The notes: a model not told the origin generated them from the sequence alone. Counted from the first letter of the stretch, positions 54,471-62,238 are shown. The stretch is 64,000 nucleotides of DNA from Pseudomonas parakoreensis (GCF_021602155.1 NZ_BQHY01000003.1:186001-250000); one strand, 5' to 3'. Numbers and translations: made by a program.

Positions 54471-55320
54471 TAGATATTATCTCTTGATTTTATTTTCGGC
54501 TTCGCTTGCTGGGGTAAGCTATGCTGATGCTCAGCCGTTAAAAATTATCGGCTATAACGAAAGTTCTTTAATTTTTGATAAGTATAATGAGGATTTTGGA
54601 GGGTGGGGTGATGTTCAATATCGAAGCGAGAAATATAGATTTAGTTTGTATTCGTTACCGAAAAAATTAGAAGGTTTCGAGGAGGGGGTTGTAGCAAGTT
54701 CAGATATAAACCGTTTGTCAGCTGATAAGAAGTATGTGGTAGTTCAGCGAACTAATGCAGCGGAAATGGTTGATGGGGACGGAAATGAAATTGTCTCTTC
54801 GCAGGCATATTGCGATATGGTTTCGCTGGAAACTGGGTGTGTAGAAAATATTGGCGCGGTACAACAGTGCGATGGTCAGTGGGTAGGTAATAAATGGAAG
54901 AGTTCTCAGGGAGAGTTTTTTGAGTTTTCAAAAGGGGGGGTTCCTCCGAGAAAACTAATTTCTGAAACGATTGGCTTGACTGAAAAAGACTCGCGGGCGA
55001 ATACGCTTAAGGACTCTTTTTTTATGGGGGCTCCCTCTTATTTTGCGTGCTATCCTCCTGGAAAAAATATATCTGAGTATAATGATATTGCATTCTATCT
55101 CGCCCAAGGTGGTGAGCATCTTTTAGCGATACAGATTTATAATTATTTGTTACCGATTGCTGAAGATAGGATTCCATTGAAGTTGAACGCTGCCGACTCC
55201 CTTTGGGCCCTGGGTAGGCATGAAGATGCTAGGAGTTATTATGTCAAGTATCGTGACGCAATGATAAAAAAAGGTTTGGTAAATAAGATTCCTGAGAGGG
55301 TTTTTGGGCGTTTGAATTAG
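54463..55320 (+). CDS. Exported protein, candidate immunity to the upstream effector
   Basis: A 285-residue exported protein with a signal peptide (about 1-23, ending YADA). I recognise no family. A beta-rich N-terminal part is followed by a helical C-terminal stretch that resembles a TPR pair (YLAQGGEHLLAIQIYNYLLPIAED, AADSLWALGRHEDARSYYVKY). It overlaps the effector by eight bases and is the most AT-rich gene of the window. Periplasmic location and coupling fit an immunity protein for a peptidoglycan-acting toxin. Confidence 0.68.
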   Translation: MFNRYYLLILFSASLAGVSYADAQPLKIIGYNESSLIFDKYNEDFGGWGDVQYRSEKYRFSLYSLPKKLEGFEEGVVASSDINRLSADKKYVVVQRTNAAEMVDGDGNEIVSSQAYCDMVSLETGCVENIGAVQQCDGQWVGNKWKSSQGEFFEFSKGGVPPRKLISETIGLTEKDSRANTLKDSFFMGAPSYFACYPPGKNISEYNDIAFYLAQGGEHLLAIQIYNYLLPIAEDRIPLKLNAADSLWALGRHEDARSYYVKYRDAMIKKGLVNKIPERVFGRLN

Positions 55321-55521
55321 TTGTTGTGCCATTATTTGTTTGGAGATTTTAAGGGTGATGTGATTGGTCTGCGTTTTAGTGGTGCGAAAGGAGGCGGATT
55401 GAATTGTTTTGCTCTATGTAAGTAAGTGTGGCAGGGTCTTAAATAAAACTGCCAACTTTTTTATAGCAATACTACATCGGCTGCTTGAGAAATCGTACGT
55501 GGTTAACGAGTTCCAATAAAT

Positions 55522-55947
55522 ATGAAAAACTCATATTTTTGTTTTTTGGCGTTATTTCCTTTTGCCGCCCACAGCGCAGTCACCAGCGAATCACTCTGCT
55601 TCGAACTATCCAAAACGAGCCCGGTGAAGTTCGAATTCCGTACCTTTTACGACGCTTCCAGCAAATGGTCAGGCGGCTTCGTAAAGTACGCCAAGTCCAG
55701 CGAGCCAATTTCCATTGTGTTGACGGATACCCAGAACGAAATGCTCGGCGCCGATGCCCCTTGGCAGAGCACCAGAAGCTGGTCTGAAGTCATCAGCGGC
55801 AAGGTCTCAGGGACCTACGAACTCGTGACTCAAGGAACGCATATCGTCTCGATGACGTACACGAAGAAGTCCAACGGCAAGGTTTACTACTTTGGAAATA
55901 ACACCAGCGTCGATTCCTCTTTGGAGTCCGGATGCAAGTGGGGGTAG
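55522..55947 (+). CDS. Small exported protein, family A copy 1
   Basis: A 141-residue protein with a signal peptide (about 1-18) and a beta-rich domain: FEFRTFYDASSKWSGGFVKY, SGTYELVTQGTHI, MTYTKKSNGKVYYF, and a C-terminal SGCKWG. It is clearly paralogous to 60473-60910. Two conserved cysteines (near residue 26 and in the tail) could form a disulfide. The family is not recognised. It begins a same-strand run of secreted genes after a 201-base AT-rich gap that could hold a promoter. Confidence 0.75.
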   Translation: MKNSYFCFLALFPFAAHSAVTSESLCFELSKTSPVKFEFRTFYDASSKWSGGFVKYAKSSEPISIVLTDTQNEMLGADAPWQSTRSWSEVISGKVSGTYELVTQGTHIVSMTYTKKSNGKVYYFGNNTSVDSSLESGCKWG

Positions 55948-55956
55948 GGCGAGTAC

Positions 55957-56418
55957 ATGAGATCAAAAACTCTAGCAGCATCACTGCTCGGCCTGCTGTG
56001 GACGATGCCGGTGTTAGCCGAAACCACTACGTTCAGCCCAAACAAAGGCGTCGAAGCAACACTGGTTCTCGAAGGCTCCACGCTGAACGTCGCGGTTAAA
56101 GGCGCATTGCATAACGAGTCGCGAACTATCGATTTTGAAGCCGTAAACGAACTCCATGTGCAGATCGATGATTACAATTTCGACGGTGCCAAGGATTTCG
56201 CAATCTGGCAGCTTGATGACGGCATGGGCACTTACGACTACTACCGGGTGTTCATTTACCAAGCCAGAACCGGCACCTTCGAAGAATTGCGGCCGGACTG
56301 CGGCGATGGCTTCGTTAATTTGCGCGTCGACAAAAAGCGTAAAGCGTTGCTCAGCGCCTACTGGGAAATGAACATACCCAAGCAATGCGTCACCCGATTC
56401 ACCAAACGCAAAGCCTGA
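55957..56418 (+). CDS. XAC2610-like exported protein
   Basis: A 153-residue protein with a signal peptide (about 1-21, ending VLAE) and a beta-rich domain with VQIDDYNFDGAKDFAIW, YRVFIYQARTGTFEEL and CGDGFVNL. This pattern matches XAC2610-type proteins (from memory); XAC2610 of Xanthomonas citri is an immunity protein against a secreted peptidoglycan hydrolase and resembles lysozyme inhibitors. The DYNFDGAKD loop may bind calcium. It is nine bases after the previous gene, so co-transcribed. Confidence 0.72.
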   Translation: MRSKTLAASLLGLLWTMPVLAETTTFSPNKGVEATLVLEGSTLNVAVKGALHNESRTIDFEAVNELHVQIDDYNFDGAKDFAIWQLDDGMGTYDYYRVFIYQARTGTFEELRPDCGDGFVNLRVDKKRKALLSAYWEMNIPKQCVTRFTKRKA

Positions 56419-56438
56419 ATGAATCAAGGAAGAACACA

Positions 56439-57803
56439 GTGAAACGTTTTGTTTTTACCCTGCTGGCCGTGCTGCTGCCACTCTCAGCGGTGTACGCGCA
56501 GGATGACTGCAGCCATGTCAGCTCAAGCCTGGAAATGGTGCCCTGCTCGGAAGCGGCGAAGAAGGCTGCCGATACGCAGTTGAACCTCATCTACAAGCAA
56601 TTGATGGCGCGGCTTGAGTCTGATTATCGAGCGGATCCGGCATTGGGAGCGGAGTACGCAGCGAAGATTAAAGAGTCGCAACGTGCATGGCTGAAGTTGC
56701 GCGATGCGAACTGCCCTTTGGAGGCATTCGAGATCGAGACGGGGGTGCCGGCACATGTGTTCGCGGTCAACTCGTGCATCGCCAGAATGAGTCGCGAACG
56801 CTCGGCGTATCTGGACAAGATTGTCCCTGCACTTGCACCCGACAAGAGCACTTCGACAGCGCCGGCCAACGGCGCTTGTCCTTCGGAGGAATTCCCTGCT
56901 TTCCTGACAGCGTTTTCCGCCAGCGGTGAATCACAGCGCCGTCTCACTGCGATGACAGTCAAATCGCTTGTGTTGAAGCCGGTTGCAGGCAAGGACCGTA
57001 GTACCTTTGAGCCTTCGACCTCGGGCGTCAGCGAAGCTTCCTTCACCTATCCGCTGATGGCCGCCATCACACCCGGCAAGACACCGGGAGTCGAGATTGA
57101 AGAGGTCGATGACAGTCACGTCAACGTGATCGATAAGCGGGCGGGCAACAGCAATGTAAAAATCTTCAACTTCTCACGTCAGGCATGTTGGGTGCTTGAG
57201 GGCGTCGAAGACTGGTCGATCAGCGAGAATGATCTTGTCGCAACACGTAAACCCGGAATGAGCCGCGCCGAGAACTTCTGCGAACAACGTGCCGAGGCTT
57301 TAGGAGGGCTAGGGTTTCTTGAGCAGTACCGTCTAACTGTGGAGTTGATTGAAGCGTCTCTGGAAAATTATGTCTGCGCAGCAGAGTCAGGTGATCCAGA
57401 GGCGAGCGAGTCAGCGGCAAGACTGAGCCTTTCGCAGATGGCGTCCCAGCTGGAAACCAGCAAAGTTGAGGCTTTGTTCCAAGCCGCGTCAAAGACGCCG
57501 AGTGGTGCATTGGGTTATGCCTCGTTTTTTTGTATGGGGAACTCCACCGATTACGACGGTCCTTGCCTCCATCCCAAGCAGGCAGAAGAGCAGGTCATTC
57601 GAGCAATCAACATGGGCTCCATAGAGGCGATGAGTTATCTGGCTTCTACTTTTGAGGTTGGCGAGTTGGGAACAAAGGATATGTCCCGAGCGTTAGCCTG
57701 TTATCAAATGGCGGCTGATAAAGGTCACCGGTTGAGCATCGACAACGTGGCGCGATTGAAGTCGCAAGGTCCAGAGCCGATCAAGGCGAGCCACTGCATT
57801 TGA
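56439..57803 (+). CDS. Exported LprI/DUF1311 domain protein with Sel1 repeats
   Basis: A 454-residue protein starting with GTG after AAGGAAG. After a signal peptide (about 1-21) comes an LprI-like domain (residues 22-125; DCSHVSSSLEMVPC, SQRAWLKLRDANCPLEA), the family of the mycobacterial lysozyme inhibitor LprI. A central unknown region follows, then Sel1-type repeats in the last 130 residues (EEQVIRAINMGSIEAMSYLA, MSRALACYQMAADKGH). The combination suggests an exported inhibitor with a protein-binding tail. Confidence 0.8.
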   Translation: MKRFVFTLLAVLLPLSAVYAQDDCSHVSSSLEMVPCSEAAKKAADTQLNLIYKQLMARLESDYRADPALGAEYAAKIKESQRAWLKLRDANCPLEAFEIETGVPAHVFAVNSCIARMSRERSAYLDKIVPALAPDKSTSTAPANGACPSEEFPAFLTAFSASGESQRRLTAMTVKSLVLKPVAGKDRSTFEPSTSGVSEASFTYPLMAAITPGKTPGVEIEEVDDSHVNVIDKRAGNSNVKIFNFSRQACWVLEGVEDWSISENDLVATRKPGMSRAENFCEQRAEALGGLGFLEQYRLTVELIEASLENYVCAAESGDPEASESAARLSLSQMASQLETSKVEALFQAASKTPSGALGYASFFCMGNSTDYDGPCLHPKQAEEQVIRAINMGSIEAMSYLASTFEVGELGTKDMSRALACYQMAADKGHRLSIDNVARLKSQGPEPIKASHCI

Positions 57804-58159
57804 AATTCGGAGCGCGGATGTGTCGCGATTCTTTGCCGTTAAATCTAAGTGAATGGAACTGTGCCTGACTTGTCGATTCCGGATTTCGTGAGTCGTCGAT
57901 ATCTGCGGGTATTGCTGATCGGCATTGCAGCTTTCGCGCAGGCTAGTCATGCCGCCGCAAGTGTTGTCTCGGTGGGCAATGCGTCGGGTCAGTCGCAGAT
58001 GCCAAATTCGCCAACGGCTATGCAAAGTGTCTGGCCAACAGACAGGTTAGCGGAAAATAAAATGAAAAAAATAAATGAATAGGATGTGTTTGTTGTATTG
58101 CAAGGTTCTACTTTCGAAGTATGTGGCGCTTGTTAAAAAATTCTCTGATGACGGACTCA
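57804..58159 (+). pseudogene. Possible remnant of an exported protein gene
   Basis: A 77-codon ORF (57849-58082) starts with a signal-like segment (VLLIGIAAFAQASHAAAS), then loses any domain-like character. A different frame over 57998-58054 reads ADAKFANGYAKCLANRQ and ends at a stop at 58054-58056, which looks more protein-like. This suggests a frameshifted fragment of a gene like its neighbours. No intact gene is supported in these 356 bases. Confidence 0.35.
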
Positions 58160-59287
58160 ATGAAAAATACATATTCACTTCCAAGATTTTTATCGTTAAC
58201 CTTTCTATTTTTTAGCTCGTTCGCACTTTCCGCGAGTTTCGATTGCGGCAAGGCTTCAACGGACGTAGAAAAGAAAATTTGTAATTCTCCATCTTTGTCC
58301 ATAATGGATGAAAAGTTGAGTGAGTTTTTCAAGCCGTTAAAGAGTCGACGGGCTTTTCAAGTAATCGAAAGCGATTGGTTGGAGTCGGAGCGTAACTCTT
58401 GTGAGTCAGTTGAGTGTTTAGAGGATGCTTATGCTCAGCAGATACAATTTCTGTCGCCGGTTCCTATTGCGCCTAGGCCGACCCAGAAAGATATTAAGTT
58501 GATGTTGGGCGATAAGCCATATACGCAGTCTGAGCGCTCATGGAAGGTCGTTGATTTAGCATGGCTCCCCAATGAAAAGGGGGTTGTCGAACGATTTTTA
58601 ATCTCCGCCGAAACAATCTCAGGCATGTTGCATGTCATCGTATTTGAAGGGCATTTTGATCCAGCGATGATTGCGTACAGGGGCAATCTTTATGAGTACG
58701 TTGATCGCAATGACAGGCAAGTACTGCACACGATTGCGAAAGATATCGGTTTTGATGGTGCTCTGAGTCTGGGGTCGAATGACGAAGGCAAAAGGTTTGC
58801 GGGAATTCTGGACGGATCGTTTTACTATCGACAGCAGCTTTCGAAAAATCAGTTGCGGGGGATGGTTTATAAACTCGGCTCCAAGCTGCCGCCGGTTGAA
58901 AGTAGTTTGTTGTTTCAGCAGTGGCCAAATACTAATGAAAATGCTGTAAGTGGTTTGACATTCGGCTGGGGTGGAGAGTATGGAAAGTTGCAAGCGTATT
59001 ATTCGCATACCCCAGGGTATGAAACGATAGCTCCGGTTGGTCGGCCGGATGCTGGTTGGAATATTTATAATCCAATCTGGAGTAAATCAAGGCCGACGTT
59101 TTATTTCAAGAATGGCGATGAAACTGTCTGGCGTGCCAATGTTGCGGATAAGACGCTGACGAAAATTGCGAAGGCCAGTGATGAAGGAATGATTCAGAAT
59201 CCTACGCCCATCGATATTAACGGGCGCGAGGCAATCGTTTATCTGAATGGATCTACTCTGAAAATGGCTATCTCACTTGAAGAATAA
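58160..59287 (+). CDS. Exported LprI-like protein with long C-terminal domain
   Basis: A 375-residue protein with a signal peptide (about 1-25, ending FALSA). Residues 26-100 are a textbook LprI/DUF1311-type segment: FDCGKASTDVEKKICNSP, DWLESERNSCESVECLEDAY. The remaining 270 residues (GWGGEYGKLQAYYSH, IWSKSRPTFYFKNGDE) form a beta-rich domain that I do not recognise. Starts at 58121 and 58148 are also in frame; 58160 puts the signal peptide at the terminus. AT-richer than the core genome. Confidence 0.75.
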   Translation: MKNTYSLPRFLSLTFLFFSSFALSASFDCGKASTDVEKKICNSPSLSIMDEKLSEFFKPLKSRRAFQVIESDWLESERNSCESVECLEDAYAQQIQFLSPVPIAPRPTQKDIKLMLGDKPYTQSERSWKVVDLAWLPNEKGVVERFLISAETISGMLHVIVFEGHFDPAMIAYRGNLYEYVDRNDRQVLHTIAKDIGFDGALSLGSNDEGKRFAGILDGSFYYRQQLSKNQLRGMVYKLGSKLPPVESSLLFQQWPNTNENAVSGLTFGWGGEYGKLQAYYSHTPGYETIAPVGRPDAGWNIYNPIWSKSRPTFYFKNGDETVWRANVADKTLTKIAKASDEGMIQNPTPIDINGREAIVYLNGSTLKMAISLEE

Positions 59288-59383
59288 GTACGACTTAAAA
59301 ATATGCCTTAGAAAGTTTTTTGGATTTTTTATGTTGTCCTTCCTTTAAACTCTCCACCCCAAGTAATGCGCTCAGGACACGGA

Positions 59384-59842
59384 ATGCCAGCCCTCTCTAC
59401 CTCGCTCCGCCCAGCGTTAGTGCTCTGGCTTTACGTAGCCGCAATCGTGCACATTCTCGCCGGCCTCACCCTGACCTGGGCCGGTCACTCCGGTTTACTC
59501 GACGGCTATTTGCACACCCTCGAACTCGCATTCTGGGGCGCCGATGCGGTTCCCACCGCCGGCTACGAACAACAGGTCTGGTGGCTCGCGCTGTTCGGCG
59601 CAACGCTGCAAAGTTATTCGCTGTACATGCTCGCGCTGGTGCACTTGGGCAGTCGCTTGAAAGCCCCGGCAGTGTGGGAATGGTTGATCGCCGGCATCCT
59701 GCTATGGGCACCGCAGGACATGTGGCTTTCAGCGCAACGGCAGGTCTGGTCGCACCTGTGGCTCGACGGTTTTGCGTTGCTCGTGCTATTGCCGCCGTTG
59801 ATCTGGCTGTATATCCAGGACCGCCGAAAAATCGCTCAATAA
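59384..59842 (+). CDS. Small integral membrane protein
   Basis: A 152-residue protein with about four membrane helices (near 12-34, 59-82, 90-110, 120-143) and a short RRKIAQ tail. Typical segments: LVLWLYVAAIVHILAGLTL and WWLALFGATLQSYSLYML. Function is unknown; similar conserved proteins occur in other Pseudomonas. Its high G+C and codon use differ from the AT-rich genes around it, so it may be core sequence caught between accessory genes. AGGA precedes the ATG at 59384; the ATG at 59366 has no clear ribosome site. Confidence 0.8.
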   Translation: MPALSTSLRPALVLWLYVAAIVHILAGLTLTWAGHSGLLDGYLHTLELAFWGADAVPTAGYEQQVWWLALFGATLQSYSLYMLALVHLGSRLKAPAVWEWLIAGILLWAPQDMWLSAQRQVWSHLWLDGFALLVLLPPLIWLYIQDRRKIAQ

Positions 59843-59880
59843 ATGCGCATTGGGCATATTGGTATCGAAGGAGTTATAGC

Positions 59881-60468
59881 GTGAAAGGATTTTCGATTCT
59901 TCTCTGCTGCTTGGCATTGGCAACCTCTACTGCGGCACTTGCCGCAGAAGTGTGTAATCCAGACAGCTTTTCCAACCCCGACTTGATCATTTGCGGGCAG
60001 CAAACCTTCGAGAAGGTCGACGCTGTGTTGAACGAGCAATATAAAAAAGCGCTGACGAGTTTGGCTCCTGCGGAGCAGAGCCATCTGAGAGATGTGCAAA
60101 AGAACTGGGTGCGTTTCAAAGAGTCGTTTTGCGAGGAGCTTTATCAATCCACTTTGCCGGGCGCTGAGGCGCCAATCGAGAGACTGGGGTGTCTGGTACA
60201 AACGACCAATGCCCGGTTGGGAGAGTTGATTGCCCTGCAGACGGGCTTACCGCTAGATGGCTTTTACAAAGCCGCATCTGCGATTGCGGGGAAGGATCGT
60301 GAGAGAAATTTAGCGGCCGCCATTGAGCGACTGGGAGGGGATGAGTTCAATGATCCCCTTTGGAAGACGTACGCAGAAGGGCATTGTGAGATGGCTGGCC
60401 GTCTGTGGCGTGAAGACGTCGCCTACTGCGCGGTGAGGATGCGTTTTCAATTACCCATGAACCGCTAA
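59881..60468 (+). CDS. Exported LprI/DUF1311-family protein
   Basis: A 195-residue protein, GTG start after GGAG, with a signal peptide (about 1-21, ending AALAA) and one LprI-like domain: VCNPDSFSNPDLIICGQQ, LRDVQKNWVRFKESFCEEL, GCLVQTTNARLGEL. Six or more cysteines in the mature part suggest disulfides. The C-terminal 70 residues (EFNDPLWKTYAEGHCEMAGRLW) are unfamiliar. It is four bases from the next gene, a family A paralogue, and they form an operon. Confidence 0.82.
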   Translation: MKGFSILLCCLALATSTAALAAEVCNPDSFSNPDLIICGQQTFEKVDAVLNEQYKKALTSLAPAEQSHLRDVQKNWVRFKESFCEELYQSTLPGAEAPIERLGCLVQTTNARLGELIALQTGLPLDGFYKAASAIAGKDRERNLAAAIERLGGDEFNDPLWKTYAEGHCEMAGRLWREDVAYCAVRMRFQLPMNR

Positions 60469-60472
60469 AGGA

Positions 60473-60910
60473 ATGGTTGGTTTGAAATCTTCGTCTGCGT
60501 TTATTTCTGCGCTTCTCCTGATACCGCTGACTGCCCACGGTGAGGTTACTACCGAGGTTTCTTGCTTCCGTTCGTTGGGAGGCAAGAACATCAATTTCGA
60601 GTTTCGATCCTATTACGACACGGTCTCCCGCTGGAGTGGAGCAGGGGTTAGATACACAAAGTCCCCAAAGGCGATTCCCCTTGTCTACCGGGGTGTCGAA
60701 GAGGAAGTCATGGAGGAAGGGCGCCCCTCTCAGTTCACGACAATCTGGGTGGAGGTTTCCGAAGGATCGCTGACAGGCGAATACGAAATGGTCAGCCAAG
60801 GTGCCCGAATCTACGGGATGACCTACACAAATTACAAATCCGGTAAGAAGTACTCATTCGATCAAGACATCACCATGGACGCTTCGTCAGAAACAGGCTG
60901 TCAGTGGTGA
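60473..60910 (+). CDS. Small exported protein, family A copy 2
   Basis: A 145-residue protein with a signal peptide (about 1-23, ending AHGE). It aligns end to end by eye with 55522-55947: FEFRSYYDTVSRWSGAGVRYTKS, LTGEYEMVSQGARIYGMTYT, KSGKKYSFDQD, SETGCQW. The cysteine spacing is kept. It probably works with the LprI-like gene just upstream. Function unknown. It ends the secreted-gene run and is followed by a strong terminator. Confidence 0.78.
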   Translation: MVGLKSSSAFISALLLIPLTAHGEVTTEVSCFRSLGGKNINFEFRSYYDTVSRWSGAGVRYTKSPKAIPLVYRGVEEEVMEEGRPSQFTTIWVEVSEGSLTGEYEMVSQGARIYGMTYTNYKSGKKYSFDQDITMDASSETGCQW

Positions 60911-60927
60911 GGCAGGGAATATTCAGA

Positions 60928-60952
60928 AAGGGGACTTAACGTCCCCTTTTTT
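60928..60952. terminator. Terminator after the secreted-gene run
   Basis: AAGGGGAC (60928-60935), a TTAAC loop and GTCCCCTT are followed by TTTT. It is a clear intrinsic terminator for the plus-strand run; the opposite A-run also makes it usable for the convergent DUF6124 gene. Confidence 0.92.
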
Positions 60953-60967
60953 CATCCGTAAATCCCG

Positions 60968-61339
60968 CTACGACTTGGCTGCCAGGTTCCGCACTTCAAT
61001 ATGATCGAGCGTCCCTTCCACCATCAATCGCACCCCGTCTGCCATTCTGCTCAGGGCCAGCGCGACCGAGCGGCGGGAGCCGTGGAGGTCGTCGGCGAGG
61101 TCGCAGGCGATGGCGCTGATGGACAGGAGGTCTTCGGAGGCGTTGGCCATCAGGGCTTCGGCGTCGGTGCCGGGGGAGAGGCTGAAGAGGCCGGTTTCGC
61201 GTTTGGGTTGGGATTCGGTGCGCGGTTTGAAGTGGTGGTCGAGGGCGCGTTCGGCGGCTTCGTGGAATTTCTTGGATTCCAGCGATTCGTAGGGCGATAT
61301 GTCTGGGGTTTCGGGGGGATTGGGTGTTGGTTTGATCAT
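60968..61339 (-). CDS. DUF6124-family protein
   Basis: A 123-residue protein of the DUF6124 family (from memory), abundant in the P. fluorescens group. The N-terminus MIKPTPNPPETPDISPYESL and the ESKKFHEAAERALDHHF helix are characteristic. The C-terminal helices (LLSISAIACDLADDLHGSRRSVALALSRMADGV) resemble a small cytoplasmic helical domain. No enzymatic motif is visible. The frame is open far upstream, but the sequence there is an untranslated, highly structured leader, so the ATG at 61339 is the real start. Confidence 0.85.
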   Translation of the reverse strand: MIKPTPNPPETPDISPYESLESKKFHEAAERALDHHFKPRTESQPKRETGLFSLSPGTDAEALMANASEDLLSISAIACDLADDLHGSRRSVALALSRMADGVRLMVEGTLDHIEVRNLAAKS

Positions 61340-61391
61340 AGGTATTTTCCGAGTTATGGAGCCAACACCGTTTCGCTTGCTTCGAGAGGGT
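61340..61391 (-). promoter_or_regulatory. Ribosome-site region of the DUF6124 gene
   Basis: Just before the start the mRNA reads CCATAACTCGGAAAATACCT. CCATAACT can pair perfectly with AGTTATGG (complement at 61353-61360 and 61502-61509), and seven of its bases also match GTTATGG around 61463-61469. This would place the start region under alternative pairings, a sign of translational control. Confidence 0.45.
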
Positions 61392-61464
61392 GGCAGCTGT
61401 GTATAGGTGTGCAAGACCGGACTCGGAAACCGGCAGACCCGAAGGCCTCCCATACACAGCCGCC
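61392..61464 (-). ncRNA. Structured three-way-junction leader RNA of the DUF6124 gene
   Basis: On the minus strand GGCGGCUGUGUAUGGG (complement of 61449-61464) pairs along all 16 bases, including two or three G-U pairs, with CCUAUACACAGCUGCC (complement of 61392-61407). Inside are two more hairpins: AGGCC-UUCG-GGUCU with a stable tetraloop, and GCCGG...CCGGU. The whole is a compact three-way junction about 50 bases before the start codon. I recall similar leaders before other DUF6124-type genes, which I cannot verify here. Confidence 0.65.
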
Positions 61465-61854
61465 ATAACAGTTCGCGAGCATAGGAAAACGCCCGGCGAA
61501 TAGCCATAACTGAATGCATAACGAGTCTGGACTTGCACGTCCGAGTCACCGATTTTGCGGAGACACACACAGGCTATCGACGATGCTCCAACCTGCCTAG
61601 TTCACGCACAACACCACGCTTCGCGGGAAATTTCCCATAGGTTTGCAGGCTGGAAGATCAAAAGATCGCAGCCTTCGGCAGCTCCTACAGGGATGTGTTT
61701 CAACAGGTGTAGGACGGTGGGTGCAGAAGTGTGACTTGGCGGTCATCGTGCGGGAAATGGGCTGCATCATCTTCCAATAACGGCGGATAGTGGCGTTATC
61801 GTTCGAATCCCTTACACTGCCCCGGCCGTTCATTTTCCTTTTGAGGCTGTGCGC
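61465..61854. other. Gap between DUF6124 leader and SCP2-like gene
   Basis: The part up to about 61600 belongs to the upstream leader/promoter side of the DUF6124 gene, with no good promoter boxes that I can mark. The rest contains one REP arm at 61660 and the probable promoter of the plus-strand gene at 61855. No gene seen. Confidence 0.5.
61660..61691. repeat. Single REP arm, GATCGCAGCC family
   Basis: AAAAGATCGCAGCCTTCGGC followed by AGCTCCTACAGG matches the left arm of the pairs at 3768 and 16765. The right arm is missing or decayed to TGTAGGAC near 61708. Confidence 0.8.
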
Positions 61855-62238
61855 ATGAAATTTCGTTTTCTTCTGTGGATGATGGGTTTGTTGATGGGTA
61901 AGGCCAGCCGGACAAATCCTGCGTTCCAGCAGCAGTTGGGTGACAAGGATCTGGTGTTTCAGCTGCAGACGCTGGACGGGAAAGTGGCGCGGCATTTCGT
62001 GGTGAAGAATCAGCGCGTTACCAGCAAGTCTGGTGTGGTGGCGGAGCCGGCGTTTGCGATTGCGTTCAAGGATGCGGGTTATGCCTTTGCCACGATGCAG
62101 GCGAAGAACAAGCAGCTGGCGTTTATGCAGGGGATTCAGGACAAGTCGATCCAGCTGAAGGGGAATCCGGCGCTGGTGATGTGGTTTCAGGGATTGATGA
62201 AGTATTTGAAGCCGAGGAAGGCCAAGCCTAAGGCTTGA
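61855..62238 (+). CDS. Small SCP2-like protein
   Basis: A 127-residue protein that looks like a short SCP2-type lipid-binding domain: DLVFQLQTLDGKVARHFVVKN, AFAIAFKDAGYAFATMQ, and a C-terminal KYLKPRKAKPKA tail. Databases sometimes call such genes 'helicase', for which I see no motif. GAGG is eight bases before the ATG. From memory its P. aeruginosa counterpart lies next to the HU gene, which makes it the right-hand edge of the island here. Confidence 0.7.
   Translation: MKFRFLLWMMGLLMGKASRTNPAFQQQLGDKDLVFQLQTLDGKVARHFVVKNQRVTSKSGVVAEPAFAIAFKDAGYAFATMQAKNKQLAFMQGIQDKSIQLKGNPALVMWFQGLMKYLKPRKAKPKA

Noticed and set aside
59320-60468. A 382-codon ORF covering the membrane-protein gene and the LprI-like gene in one frame
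   Set aside because: Only its second half (from the GTG at 59881) has a signal peptide and LprI-like sequence; the first half is an out-of-frame reading of the membrane-protein gene.
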